A DNA stretch of 64,000 nucleotides from Bradyrhizobiaceae bacterium (GCA_003963145.1 RXJJ01000015.1:1-64000); one strand, 5' to 3'; positions 41,473 through 49,835 are shown, counted from the first letter of the stretch. The notes: a model not told the origin generated them from the letters alone. Translations and numbers: made by a program.

Positions 41473-42522
41473 ATGAAAATAAACAAAATCATTCTTGCTG
41501 TAACACTGGCCGCCATTTCGGCACCGGCGGCCGCGCAAAATATCGTCCCTGTCACCATCGATAATTTTGCGCGGGCGGAATCGGATGCCTATATCGCCAA
41601 CCTTCTCAAGGATGGCAGTTTGGGAAAACTTTCGCACAACCGCGAGCCTGCAAGCATAGACCATCAAACCGTCATCCGTCTTAACCGGGACACGCTCTAT
41701 TCTTTCGGGGTGTTCGATCTTGACGCGGGACCCGTCACGATCACGATGCCGGATGCCGGCAAACGATTCATGTCACTGCAGGTTATTAACGAGGACCATT
41801 ACGTTCCTGCAGTCTATTACGGCGCGGGCTCGCACACATTGACAAAAGACAATGTCGGCACGCGATATGTCGTGGCGGGAGTGCGAATTCTCGTTGATCC
41901 CAACGACCCGAATGATCTGGATCAAGTCCATAAGTTACAGGATGCGATCAGGGTAAGCCAAAAAGGCGAGGGCAAGCTCGAACTCCCGAATTGGGACCAG
42001 GCCGCGAGAAAGGATATCCACGACGCACTTCTCGTTTTGGCCAAATATGCCGGCGGGTTCTCGCACGCCTTCGGCCGCAAGAACGAGGTCGACCCAGTCC
42101 GGCACCTGATCGGGACTGCGGCCGGCTGGGGCGGAAATCCCGACAGGGATGCAACCTATCTCAGTTTTGCACCTGCGAAGAACGACGGAACGACAATCTA
42201 CAGGCTGCATGTGAAGGACGTGCCGGTCGAAGCCTTCTGGTCGGTCAGCCTCTACAACGCCGCCGGTTATTACGAGAAAAACCCGTACAACGCCTATTCG
42301 CTGAACAACATCACAGCAAGGAAAAATGCCGATGGTTCTGTGGACGTTCAGTTCGGTGGCTGCGATGGCAAGATTCCGAATTGCCTTCCGGTCATGGCCG
42401 GCTGGAATTACACCGTACGGCTCTACCGGCCGCGCGAGGAAATTCTGAACGGGAAATGGAAATTTCCGGAGCCGCAGATTGTAGCCGAGGGCACGAGCGG
42501 TCAGAATAGCAACGGCAAATAG
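41473..42522 (+). CDS. DUF1254/DUF1214 domain protein, secreted
   Basis: A 349-residue protein with a Sec signal peptide (KIILAVTLAAISAPAAAQ, cleavage near AAAQN). An N-terminal DUF1254-type segment is seen in VIRLNRDTLYSFGVFDLDAG and MPDAGKRFMSLQVINEDHYV, followed by a DUF1214-type C-terminal part (FWSVSLYNAAGYYEKNPYNA, NWTVRLYRP-like NYTVRLYRPREEILNG). These beta-sandwich proteins are exported and of unknown function. It lies 41 bases after the HAD remnant on the same strand; FGE, HAD and DUF1254 genes sit together in this window and may share one regulon. Ribosome site TAGGGAG. Confidence 0.85.
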   Translation: MKINKIILAVTLAAISAPAAAQNIVPVTIDNFARAESDAYIANLLKDGSLGKLSHNREPASIDHQTVIRLNRDTLYSFGVFDLDAGPVTITMPDAGKRFMSLQVINEDHYVPAVYYGAGSHTLTKDNVGTRYVVAGVRILVDPNDPNDLDQVHKLQDAIRVSQKGEGKLELPNWDQAARKDIHDALLVLAKYAGGFSHAFGRKNEVDPVRHLIGTAAGWGGNPDRDATYLSFAPAKNDGTTIYRLHVKDVPVEAFWSVSLYNAAGYYEKNPYNAYSLNNITARKNADGSVDVQFGGCDGKIPNCLPVMAGWNYTVRLYRPREEILNGKWKFPEPQIVAEGTSGQNSNGK

Positions 42523-42619
42523 GACGGGAGGTAGCTGATCGAAGGCGGCGAGGATAGGACGCTCGATCGCTTTCAAAAATTTAAAGATCAAAATCTCTCA
42601 GCATTGAAAGGATTGCAAT

Positions 42620-42919
42620 ATGAAGACTCGACTGATCGGTGCCGTCGCTACGCTTTTGCTGCTCGGCGCCACTGCAAACGCTCAGACCGTGACCATCGAC
42701 ATGAGAGCGGTCAAATGTAGCCAGTATCTCGCAATGACGCCCGCGACGTCGGACAAATTCTCGGCATGGATGAGCGGCTGGTTCAGCTATCAGACCAACC
42801 GGACATTCGTCGATCTCGCCTTGCACGAAAAGAATGTTGCCAACGTGAAAGACTGGTGCAGATCCCATCAGCAGGCGAGCGTGATGGAAGGACTGCAAAC
42901 CACTCTCGGGCCCAAATAA
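42620..42919 (+). CDS. HdeA-family periplasmic acid-stress-like protein, copy 1
   Basis: A 99-residue secreted protein: signal peptide to about residue 21 (LIGAVATLLLLGATANAQ), then a small helical domain with VKCSQYLAMTP and WMSGWFSYQT and a final cysteine in VKDWCRSHQ. The two mature cysteines would form the single disulfide seen in HdeA/HdeB chaperones, which keep periplasmic proteins soluble at low pH. AAAGGA ribosome site. A paralogue follows 57 bases after it; the two may act as a pair like hdeA-hdeB. The cargo and the acid response are inferred. Confidence 0.82.
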   Translation: MKTRLIGAVATLLLLGATANAQTVTIDMRAVKCSQYLAMTPATSDKFSAWMSGWFSYQTNRTFVDLALHEKNVANVKDWCRSHQQASVMEGLQTTLGPK

Positions 42920-42976
42920 TTCCGGTTTCACGCAATCTTGGAACCAACTGACATCTGCAAAAAACGGATCATCATC

Positions 42977-43270
42977 ATGAAACGGATCGTTCTTTTAACA
43001 GCGGCTTCCCTGCTGTTCATAGCTCCTCTGCCCAGCTCGGCTCAGATCAAGCTCGACATGAATCAGATTACCTGCGGCGACCTGCTGGGTTACAGCCCGG
43101 CCAATCAGGATTTCGTGGGGTACTGGATGAGCGGTTATTACAACGCGGCCGCCGGCCGCGATGTGCTTGATTACAACCGCATGCAGAAGAACTTCGCGAA
43201 GGTCAAAGCGCACTGCAAGAAGAACAAGAAGGACTCGCTGCCGACGGCAATCAAGAAAGTCGCAAACTGA
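42977..43270 (+). CDS. HdeA-family periplasmic acid-stress-like protein, copy 2
   Basis: A 97-residue paralogue of the preceding gene. Signal peptide RIVLLTAASLLFIAPLPSSA, then ITCGDLLGYSPANQDFVGYW and GYYNAAAGRDVLDYNRM, with the second cysteine in VKAHCKKNKKD. Length, order of the two cysteines and the W-MSGY motif match HdeA/B proteins. The start at 42977 excludes a 13-residue extension with no signal character. The C-terminus is more basic than copy 1, which suggests different client preferences. Confidence 0.82.
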   Translation: MKRIVLLTAASLLFIAPLPSSAQIKLDMNQITCGDLLGYSPANQDFVGYWMSGYYNAAAGRDVLDYNRMQKNFAKVKAHCKKNKKDSLPTAIKKVAN

Positions 43271-43307
43271 GAAAACCGGATGATGAGGCACAATCGAGGA
43301 GGGATGG

Positions 43308-43430
43308 ATGAGCTTGCTCGATATTCTCGCCTGGATTGTGCTTCTGGTCCTGGTCGCCAGCGGCGTCGCGATATTCTTCATCATGGGTTGGCTGCCGGTG
43401 AGGCGAAAAACATGCGCACACATTTGCTGA
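43308..43430 (+). CDS. Small single-span membrane protein, perhaps a truncated DUF3302-type
   Basis: A 40-residue frame with an excellent GAGGAGGG ribosome site. It encodes one membrane segment (LLDILAWIVLLVLVASGVAI) and a short basic tail with two cysteines. The start resembles small DUF3302-type inner-membrane proteins, which are usually longer, and the sequence after GWLP continues in another frame, so a late frameshift may have shortened it. It lies 37 bases after the second HdeA-like gene and may be co-transcribed. Confidence 0.5.
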   Translation: MSLLDILAWIVLLVLVASGVAIFFIMGWLPVRRKTCAHIC

Positions 43431-43751
43431 TGGCAGCCTTTTTGATGGATCTGGGCTGAGCTCAAAAACAATATAATATATTGAAATTATATAAGATTTT
43501 TGGCCATGTTCCGTCTTCCAGGTCCTCGGGGCTGGCGCTCCGAAAGGAGGCCGCGGATATCGCCGCATTGACGTTTGCCATGTGCTCACCGAATAATTGT
43601 TCGTGCCGCTGGAGACCAGCTTTGCGGAACAGGATGTGAGCCAACGAGACCGTTGGCTTATTCCGGGCCGCGAGCTAAGCACGGCGCTTTCCGTGAAACG
43701 GCCGGGACAGGACTGTACTTGGTTCACCCCCGGTGGCCGCAGGAATAACAC
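43431..43751. other. Non-coding gap before ABC exporter
   Basis: About 320 bases without a supported gene. At 43468-43496 there is a notably AT-rich patch (repeated ATATAA-like steps), unusual for this GC-rich DNA, followed by GC-rich sequence. A hairpin lies at 43639-43658. The last 20 bases contain AGGA, a modest ribosome site for the exporter. Confidence 0.5.
43639..43658 (+). terminator. Short perfect hairpin
   Basis: AGCCAACG (43639-43646), loop AGAC, CGTTGGCT (43651-43658): eight perfect pairs with a tetraloop. It lies about 210 bases after the small membrane-protein frame and 94 before the exporter. No T-run follows, so termination is not certain. Confidence 0.4.
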
Positions 43752-45548
43752 ATGACGCGCCTGGTCATTGATTTGCTCCGCCCGTACTGGGGGCGCCTTG
43801 TCGTTGTATTTAGTGCGATGCTGGTGGAGATCGTCGCGAGCCTTGCGGCGCCTTGGACACTCAAGCTCGTTCTGGACGATGCGCTCGGCAATCACCATCT
43901 GCCCGACTGGCTTGCATGGGCCCACGATTACGGATTCGGCCGTCATGCGCTGGGCGTGGCGCTGTTCGCGGGCGTAGCGACACTGGTGATCGCGGTCGTC
44001 GGAGCCATTGCGACCTATATCGACAATTACTATACGACGAATATCGGACAATGGGTGGCCAACGACCTGCGAGTCCGTATTTATCAGCACCTGCATCGGC
44101 TTTCGCTGCGATATTACGACAACGTCAAGATCGGCTCGCTGATTTCGACGATCATGACCGACGTCGACACGATCCAGAGCTTTGCGTCATCCTCGACACT
44201 GGACATCCTCGTCGATTTTATCACCATCGTTTTCATGGTCGGCCTGATGTTTTGGCTCGACTGGGATTTCACTCTCATCGCGCTCGGCGTCACTCCGTTC
44301 CTGCTGTTTTTCGTGATGCGTCTGAAAAAGGCCGTCAAGGAAGTCACCAGAGTCGTCCGCACCCGCCAGAGCGAAATGCTTGCGATTGTCCAGCAGGGCC
44401 TCGGCTCCGTGCGTGCGGTGCAGGCCTTCGGCCGTCAGGACCTTGAGCTTGCCCGGCTCGAAGCAGCCAGCCACGCAACCGTCGATGCGGCAATGCGGGC
44501 GCGTCAGGTCAAGTCCGTTCTCTCTCCTCTGGTCAATGTCGTTGTCGCCGCATGCACGGCGATCGTGCTGTGGAAGGGCACGTCGCTGATTGTTGCGGGC
44601 ACAATGACGGCCGGCGCGCTGACCGTTTATCTCGCCTATCTGACCAAGTTCTTCAAACCGGTGAAGGATCTTGCCAGCATGACGAGTGCCATCGCCCAGA
44701 CGACCGTGGCGCTGGAACGTATCAGGAGTATTCTATCTGCTGACGACATCATTCAGGCGTCTCCGGATGCGATCGATCCGGGCCGCCTGCAGGGTGACGT
44801 TCGGTTTGAGAATGTCGCATTCGGCTACGAAAAGGATGTTCCGGTGTTGCGTGACGTGTCCTTTGAAATACGTCCCGGCCAGGTTGTCGGCGTTGTGGGA
44901 CCGACCGGATCCGGAAAATCCACGGTGCTTAGCCTGCTTCCGCGTTTCTACGAAGCCACGGGCGGGCGAATTCTGATCGACGGTCAGGACATCCGCTCGC
45001 TCAAACTGTCGGCCTTGCGCGACCAGATCGGTTTCGTTCTTCAGGAGACCGTTCTGTTTCGCGGCACCATCCGCGAGAATATCGCTTACGGGCGGCCCGA
45101 TGCGACCCATGAGGAAGTCGTAGCCGCGGCCAGAATCGCCAACGCGGATGAGTTCATCCGGCACATGCCGCACGGATACGATTCGCTGGTCGGTGAACGT
45201 GGCGATACCCTTTCGGGAGGCCAACGTCAGCGTATCGGTATTGCGCGCGCAGTGATCCGCAATTCGCCGATCATGATACTCGACGAGCCGACTGCCGCTC
45301 TCGATACGGAATCGGAGCATCTTGTCATGGAGGGCTTGCGGCGCATGATGGAGGGACGAACCGTCATCATGATCGCGCATCGTCTCAGCACCATCAGAAA
45401 CGCGGACAAGATCATTGTCCTGAAGGACGGGTTTGTGGCGGAGCAGGGGTCGAACGATGAACTGATCTCCCTCGGCGGGGTCTATGCTGAACTCAATCGC
45501 GTCCAGAACGAGCCTGCACCCTTTCACAGTGTGGCGGCCGGCAGCTAG
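43752..45548 (+). CDS. ABC exporter half-transporter (fused membrane and ATPase domains)
   Basis: A 598-residue MsbA/ABCB-type half-transporter. Six membrane spans cover about residues 1-310 and the nucleotide-binding domain about 345-590: Walker A GPTGSGKST (383-391), signature LSGGQRQR (487-494), Walker B MILDEPTAALD (Asp511, Glu512) and the switch histidine in MIAHRLSTI. The intact Glu after Walker B suggests an active ATPase. It should work as a homodimer moving lipids, peptides or drugs outward. A phospholipase D-like gene begins 12 bases downstream, which makes a lipid-related job possible. Confidence 0.92.
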   Translation: MTRLVIDLLRPYWGRLVVVFSAMLVEIVASLAAPWTLKLVLDDALGNHHLPDWLAWAHDYGFGRHALGVALFAGVATLVIAVVGAIATYIDNYYTTNIGQWVANDLRVRIYQHLHRLSLRYYDNVKIGSLISTIMTDVDTIQSFASSSTLDILVDFITIVFMVGLMFWLDWDFTLIALGVTPFLLFFVMRLKKAVKEVTRVVRTRQSEMLAIVQQGLGSVRAVQAFGRQDLELARLEAASHATVDAAMRARQVKSVLSPLVNVVVAACTAIVLWKGTSLIVAGTMTAGALTVYLAYLTKFFKPVKDLASMTSAIAQTTVALERIRSILSADDIIQASPDAIDPGRLQGDVRFENVAFGYEKDVPVLRDVSFEIRPGQVVGVVGPTGSGKSTVLSLLPRFYEATGGRILIDGQDIRSLKLSALRDQIGFVLQETVLFRGTIRENIAYGRPDATHEEVVAAARIANADEFIRHMPHGYDSLVGERGDTLSGGQRQRIGIARAVIRNSPIMILDEPTAALDTESEHLVMEGLRRMMEGRTVIMIAHRLSTIRNADKIIVLKDGFVAEQGSNDELISLGGVYAELNRVQNEPAPFHSVAAGS

Positions 45549-45560
45549 GGAATTAAGTCA

Positions 45561-46544
45561 ATGTCTCACTCTCTGATCGTTCTGCCGGATGATACCGCCG
45601 AGGCGATTATCGCGCCGATCAACGCGGCGAAGAAAACGCTGAATATCCGGATGTTCCTGTTTACCGATCCGACTCTGCTGGAGACGGTGATCGCCGCGAA
45701 GAATCGCGGCGTCTACGTCCGCGTCATGCTCAATCCGGCCCGGCGCGACGGGACGAGCGAGAATGAGGAGGCGCGCAAGGCGCTTACCCATGCGGGGATC
45801 GATGTGCGTGACAGCAGCCCAATTTTCGCCGTTACGCATCAGAAATCGATGGTGATCGACAACGAGTTCGGTGTCATTGAATCGCTGAACTGGGAGACCC
45901 GGGATCTGACCGAGACCAGGGATTATGCGGTGACCACCACCAAGGAAATCGAAGTGGCGCAGATGGTGGAGTGTTTCGATCGCGATTTTCACCACAAGCC
46001 ATTCGAGCCGGATTCGAAATCGGAACTAATCTGGTGTCCGAACAACGGGCGGGAGCGGATAGCGGCGTTTATCGACTCGGCGAAGCACACGCTGTGGATT
46101 CAGAACGAGCGCTATCAGGACACCGTGATCATCGAGAGGCTGGTTCGCGCGGTCAATCGCGGTGTGAAAGTCCATATCATGGCCCGGCCGTCGCACAAGG
46201 TTAAGCCCAACAAGCTGGTCGAGGCCGTTGGCGGCTTGCGTATCATGCAGGACGTCGGCGCCAAGGTTCACCGCCTGAAACACATGAAGCTTCATGGCAA
46301 GATGCTGCTTGCCGATGAAAAGCGTGCAATCGTGGGATCGATCAATCTGACGCCGGGAAGTTTTGATGCCAGGCGAGAGCTGGCAATCGAGACGGATGCA
46401 CATCACGTGGTGGAGCGGCTTGTCGAGACATCGCATCACGACTGGAAGCATTCGGAGAAGCTCGATCTTTCCGATGAAGGCCTGCAGGCCGAACTCGAGA
46501 AGCATGAGATCGACGCCTCGCAGCTTGTCCTGAAAAGCCGGTAA
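45561..46544 (+). CDS. Phospholipase D-like (cardiolipin-synthase-like) protein
   Basis: A 327-residue protein with two HKD motifs: HQKSMVID (His93, Lys95, Asp100) and HGKMLLAD (His245, Lys247, Asp252), each followed by the usual GS/ES-x-N step (ESLNWE, GSINLTPGSFDARRE). Both catalytic histidines are present, so it should be an active phosphodiesterase or phosphatidyl transferase. It lacks an N-terminal membrane anchor and is shorter than ClsA-type cardiolipin synthases. It follows the ABC exporter by 12 bases, presumably in one transcript ended by the terminator at 46570. Confidence 0.9.
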   Translation: MSHSLIVLPDDTAEAIIAPINAAKKTLNIRMFLFTDPTLLETVIAAKNRGVYVRVMLNPARRDGTSENEEARKALTHAGIDVRDSSPIFAVTHQKSMVIDNEFGVIESLNWETRDLTETRDYAVTTTKEIEVAQMVECFDRDFHHKPFEPDSKSELIWCPNNGRERIAAFIDSAKHTLWIQNERYQDTVIIERLVRAVNRGVKVHIMARPSHKVKPNKLVEAVGGLRIMQDVGAKVHRLKHMKLHGKMLLADEKRAIVGSINLTPGSFDARRELAIETDAHHVVERLVETSHHDWKHSEKLDLSDEGLQAELEKHEIDASQLVLKSR

Positions 46545-46569
46545 GTTCTTCCTGCACAGCGGATCGCTC

Positions 46570-46593
46570 GGTCGCGGGGCGCGACCAATTTTT
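46570..46593 (+). terminator. Intrinsic terminator
   Basis: GGTCGCG (46570-46576), loop GGG, CGCGACC (46580-46586), then AATTTTT. A GC-rich stem followed by a T-run, 25 bases after the phospholipase D-like gene: a classical Rho-independent terminator for the exporter/phospholipase operon. Confidence 0.85.
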
Positions 46594-46797
46594 CGCCTTC
46601 GTACCTTGCATTCACGCGGCCGCGCCTTGCGGCAATGCAACAGGCACGCATGGTCTGGCGGAATAGCAGGCCAACCATGATTTTTTGCGGGTCTGCTCGT
46701 TCGGAAGGCGCTCGCAGACGTTGGTTAAACTGATAGAAGGTCAGCGGGAGATTTCCGAAAGCGCGCCGCCTCGACGGCAAACAGAAAAGCGAATGAT

Positions 46798-48330
46798 ATG
46801 ACCGCAACAAACGTCCAGACCAGTTCGAATGTGCAACCCCGGCAGCCTGCCGTTGCCTTCCAGTCGCGAGCCATGCTGATCGGCGGCGCGTGGCAGGCCG
46901 CTGCGTCGGGAGAGAAAATTACAGTCGAGAACCCGGCGCGCCGCGTCGCCATTGGCGATGTGCCTCGCGCCCGCGCCGAAGACGTCGAGCGCGCAGTCCA
47001 GGCGGCGGCTGCCGCGCAGCCCGCATGGGCGGCTGTTCCGGCACGGGATCGCGGCCGGCTTGTTTCCAAGATCGCAGAGGCGCTTGAGGCTCGCGTCGAG
47101 GATCTCGCGCGCACGATTTCCACCGAGACAGGAAATGCGCTCCGCACGCAGGCGCGGGGGGAAGCGCGCTGGGTGGCGGACGTTTTTCGTTATTTCGGCG
47201 GTCTTGCGAGCGAACTGAAGGGTTTAACCGTTCCGCTCGGCGACAATGTATTGAGCTATACGCGCCGCGAACCGATCGGTGTTGTGGGTGCCATCGTGCC
47301 CTGGAACGCGCCGGCGCAGCTTGCCTCGCTGAAAATCGCGCCAGCGGTTTGTGCAGGCAACACCATTGTGTTGAAGGCAGCGGAGGATGCGCCGCTCGCC
47401 GTTCTGCTGATCGCGGAGATTTGCCAGCAGTTCCTGCCGCCGGGCGTGGTCAACGTCATTACCGGCTATGGCGAGGAATGCGGCGCGCCGCTCGCTTCGC
47501 ATCGTCTTGTCCGCAAGGTCAGCTTCACCGGCTCGACGGGGGTGGGCAAAGCCATCATGCGGGCGGCGGCAGACCGGCTGGCCCCGGTTTCGCTGGAGCT
47601 TGGCGGTAAAAGTCCCTCTGTCGTCTATGAAGACGCCAACGAGGATTGGGTGGTGGACGGCATCATCGCCTCGATGCGGTTCACCCGCCAAAGCCAGTCC
47701 TGCACGGCGGGGTCGCGGCTTTTCCTTCATGCCGATATTTTCGATTCATTCCTCGAAAAACTTGTTGCGCACACGTCCGCTCTCAAGATCGGCGATCCGC
47801 TGGACGAGGAAAGCGACATCGGCGCAATCATCAATGAGCATCAGTTCAAGAAAGTCTGCGGTTATGTGGAGGAGGGGCTCGGCCGCTCCGAAGCGAAGCT
47901 CGTGATGGGTGGCTTGCCGCCGCGCAGCGGTCCATTGTCGGAAGGCTATTTCGCTGTGCCGACCATTTTCGCTGATACGTCGAATGAATGGCGTCTGGCG
48001 CGCGAGGAAATTTTCGGACCCGTTCTGGTTGCGATCCCGTGGAAAGACGAAACGGATGTCATCCGGATGGCCAACGACAGCCATTACGGGCTTGCCGCCT
48101 ATGTCTGGACTCGCGACATCGGCCGCGCGCTGCGGACGGCTCATGCGATCGAGGCCGGATGGGTGCAGGTCAATCAGGGCGGCGGCCAGTCGCTCGGCCA
48201 ATCCTATGGCGGCGTCAAGGAAAGCGGCATCGGCCGCGAAATGTCGCTCGAAGGCATGCTCGACAGCTTCACCGAAACGAAAAGCGTCAACGTGAATCTC
48301 GCCATCCCGGCCCCTGCTCGCAAGCATTGA
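46798..48330 (+). CDS. Aldehyde dehydrogenase (NAD(P)+ dependent)
   Basis: A 510-residue aldehyde dehydrogenase, oxidising an aldehyde to the acid with NAD(P)+. The catalytic cysteine is Cys302 in RQSQSCTAGSR and the general base Glu267 in SLELGGKSP; the cofactor motif is GSTGVGKAI (in SFTGSTGVGK), with PWNAPAQLASLKIAPAVCAG before it. The numbering agrees with that used for the family. It stands alone after a 200-base gap containing no other feature, and is followed by a perfect hairpin. The substrate is unknown; an aldehyde made by the phospho-lyase or from aldoxime chemistry is possible, but it is not in either operon. Confidence 0.92.
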   Translation: MTATNVQTSSNVQPRQPAVAFQSRAMLIGGAWQAAASGEKITVENPARRVAIGDVPRARAEDVERAVQAAAAAQPAWAAVPARDRGRLVSKIAEALEARVEDLARTISTETGNALRTQARGEARWVADVFRYFGGLASELKGLTVPLGDNVLSYTRREPIGVVGAIVPWNAPAQLASLKIAPAVCAGNTIVLKAAEDAPLAVLLIAEICQQFLPPGVVNVITGYGEECGAPLASHRLVRKVSFTGSTGVGKAIMRAAADRLAPVSLELGGKSPSVVYEDANEDWVVDGIIASMRFTRQSQSCTAGSRLFLHADIFDSFLEKLVAHTSALKIGDPLDEESDIGAIINEHQFKKVCGYVEEGLGRSEAKLVMGGLPPRSGPLSEGYFAVPTIFADTSNEWRLAREEIFGPVLVAIPWKDETDVIRMANDSHYGLAAYVWTRDIGRALRTAHAIEAGWVQVNQGGGQSLGQSYGGVKESGIGREMSLEGMLDSFTETKSVNVNLAIPAPARKH

Positions 48331-48631
48331 GGTTTGAGCCGGCGTGATCGCTGGTTGAGGAAGATGGGCGCGTGCCGCCCATCTTCAGTTCGAGTTCGGT
48401 CGGAACGGTGACGAGGGATTCGGGGTGGTGCCCGTTTTCAAAAAGCGCGTACCGCACCGCTGTCGCCCGATCGACGAAAAGACCGCCAAAAAGGCCACTA
48501 TACTCCTGCGCGACCCAATTGCCGCGGCTGTTTCTTCCGATAAGAACGATTGAAGGGCGATGCGATGGAGGCTCGTCGACGTTCTCGGCGACAGGCATGG
48601 CGTGTTTCAAGATTGTCTCCCTGGGGTTCAT
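48287..48631 (-). CDS. Conserved hypothetical protein (RNSRGNWVAQ type)
   Basis: A 114-residue protein starting MNPRETILKHAMPV. The conserved-looking core is IVLIGRNSRGNWVAQEYSGL followed by GLFVDRATAVRYALFENGH, a small alpha/beta unit that I have seen as a recurring hypothetical protein in this bacterial group, without known function. The last 30 residues, after KMGG, are low-complexity and encoded across the hairpin at 48360, so the natural C-terminus in relatives is probably shorter. Its start overlaps the preceding gene on the same strand by four bases (ATGA). ATG 48598 is an alternative start. Confidence 0.7.
   Translation of the reverse strand: MNPRETILKHAMPVAENVDEPPSHRPSIVLIGRNSRGNWVAQEYSGLFGGLFVDRATAVRYALFENGHHPESLVTVPTELELKMGGTRPSSSTSDHAGSNLNACEQGPGWRDSR
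48360..48386. terminator. Perfect 11-bp stem hairpin between convergent genes
   Basis: GAAGATGGGCG (48360-48370), loop CGTGC, CGCCCATCTTC (48376-48386), 30 bases after the aldehyde dehydrogenase stop. It lies within the C-terminal codons of the convergent hypothetical gene, so that gene reads through its own side of the hairpin. It is followed on the plus strand by AGTTCG, not a T-run. Confidence 0.65.
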
Positions 48632-48897
48632 GATATTGCGAGGCGGGTCAGGCAATACAGCGCGCTGTAGGCCGCGGCTTCGTCCCAATGCGTCAGGACC
48701 GGACTGAAGATTTCCTCGCGCCTGATCGCGGCTGCGAGAGTTGCAATCATCACCGTCATCCCCAGTAGCACGGCCAGGCTCGCGGAAAATCCCGCATTGC
48801 CGAAGCTGGCGAACACGCCAAGCAGGACAATGCGCAGGGTGAAACGGACGATGACTTGTGCGGAACGGGTTTCCGAGGGAAGACCGGATGATGGCAT
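48628..48897 (-). CDS. Small membrane protein, conserved hypothetical
   Basis: An 89-residue protein with two hydrophobic segments (RIVLLGVFASFGNAGFSA and LAVLLGMTVMIATLAAAI), then a soluble C-terminus with PVLTHWDEAAAYSALYCL. The last motif, THWDEA, looks conserved rather than random. It is transcriptionally coupled to the following gene by an ATGA overlap. The ribosome site is weak. Position next to the kdp operon, on the opposite strand, suggests a link with potassium or osmotic stress, but no function is known. Confidence 0.68.
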   Translation of the reverse strand: MPSSGLPSETRSAQVIVRFTLRIVLLGVFASFGNAGFSASLAVLLGMTVMIATLAAAIRREEIFSPVLTHWDEAAAYSALYCLTRLAIS

Positions 48898-48927
48898 CGG
48901 AAAATTCTCAATGAAAGGCTATCTGGA

Positions 48928-49395
48928 TCAGCCGAAATTGTCGCAGCTGATGAGAATTTCGCCGTCCACCGGCGGACGTACGGCGCTGCCGGTGACCGCC
49001 TGCTCCTCATCTTCCTGACGGATCGCTTCGACCACCGCTCTTAAAATCGCAATCGCAAGATCGGTGTGATGCGTTTCGATCACCTGGTCGAGCCACTCCG
49101 GCCATTCGCACCGCGGCGATAATTTGCAGTTCCATTCGCCCCCGTCATAGATGAGCCGCGCGATCTGCCAGCGCGGGATGCAAATTTCCAGCAGACCCAG
49201 TGCGGCGTCGGTCCATGCACCGCATGCGATCAGCCGTTCGATATGAGAGGCGGGTCGGCCCTGGCCAGCTATCTTTGCGCGTTCGGCGCTTTGCAGAACA
49301 GCACCCAGAATCGGTGCCGTCGGCGCCGTTGCCGCGTCGAGGCGCCCGGCGATCCGCGCCAGCTGCTCAGTTCGGTTGGGATGAAACAGCATCAT
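48928..49395 (-). CDS. Conserved hypothetical protein divergent from kdp
   Basis: A 155-residue soluble protein. It includes ASHIERLIACGAWTDAALGL, then IPRWQIARLIYDGGEWNCKL and PEWLDQVIETHHTDLAIAIL. The layout of two helical blocks around a tryptophan-rich centre is distinctive, but I do not recognise a named domain. It starts the leftward three-gene group 256 bases from the first small frame of the kdp operon, so its promoter would share the kdp control region. Codon use is like that of its neighbours. Confidence 0.72.
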   Translation of the reverse strand: MMLFHPNRTEQLARIAGRLDAATAPTAPILGAVLQSAERAKIAGQGRPASHIERLIACGAWTDAALGLLEICIPRWQIARLIYDGGEWNCKLSPRCEWPEWLDQVIETHHTDLAIAILRAVVEAIRQEDEEQAVTGSAVRPPVDGEILISCDNFG

Positions 49396-49496
49396 TCACT
49401 CCTGAAACCTCAGTCGTGTGACTGACAGTTCCAGTGTGGGATTCCGGGCATTTGAATTCGAGAAGGCTGTACTGGCAAAAATATAAGTACCGCATA

Positions 49497-49540
49497 GGGG
49501 AGTGCTCCCCGGCCAGGTCTTTATAAAATTCCTATAAAGA
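49497..49540. promoter_or_regulatory. Candidate KdpE-binding dyad and adjacent palindrome
   Basis: TCTTTATA (49518-49525), seven bases, TATAAAGA (49533-49540) is a perfect 8-base inverted repeat. Its TTTATA-rich arms recall KdpE-binding sequences of enterobacteria. Just upstream, GGGGAG-TG-CTCCCC (49497-49510) is a second inverted repeat. Both lie about 110-150 bases before the first small frame, in the divergent region shared with the gene at 49395. Confidence 0.6.
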
Positions 49541-49651
49541 TCCCGGCGCTCCCGTCTCGAAAACCTACGCAGCGAAGCGTCATTTCATCCTCCACAGCAC
49601 GATTGGCATGCGGCGATGGCCGCGCCATCCGATGATGAAGGAGATATCCGA

Positions 49652-49735
49652 ATGTTCGACGTCATCATGCTTGCCTTGGGAGTTGGCCTGTTCGGCCTGT
49701 CCGTCGGCTATGCCTATGTCTGCGACCGCCTATGA
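49652..49735 (+). CDS. 27-residue membrane peptide preceding kdpF
   Basis: A short frame, 27 residues, with a strong GAAGGAG ribosome site eight bases ahead of its ATG. It encodes one hydrophobic helix (LALGVGLFGLSVGYAYVC) and ends just ten bases before kdpF. Its size and layout mimic KdpF, the small stabilising subunit of the potassium ATPase, but the sequence differs. It could be a second KdpF-like subunit or a regulatory leader. Confidence 0.7.
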   Translation: MFDVIMLALGVGLFGLSVGYAYVCDRL

Positions 49736-49745
49736 GGAGACATCC

Positions 49746-49835
49746 ATGATCTTCGATTACATCATGGCCGGCCTCGTGTCGGCTGGCCTGCTTTTCTATC
49801 TCACCTATGCGCTGCTGCGCCCCGAACGATTCTAG
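49746..49835 (+). CDS. kdpF: Potassium ATPase subunit F
   Basis: A 29-residue single-span protein, MIFDYIMAGLVSAGLLF then LTYALLRPERF. The ending YALLRPERF is typical of KdpF, which stabilises the KdpABC complex in the inner membrane. GAGGAG lies ahead of the ATG. kdpA starts 12 bases downstream. Confidence 0.93.
   Translation: MIFDYIMAGLVSAGLLFYLTYALLRPERF

Noticed and set aside
43251-44096. 281-codon minus-strand frame covering the gap before the ABC exporter
   Set aside because: Half of it is antisense to the exporter, composition changes along its length, and nothing in it resembles a known domain.
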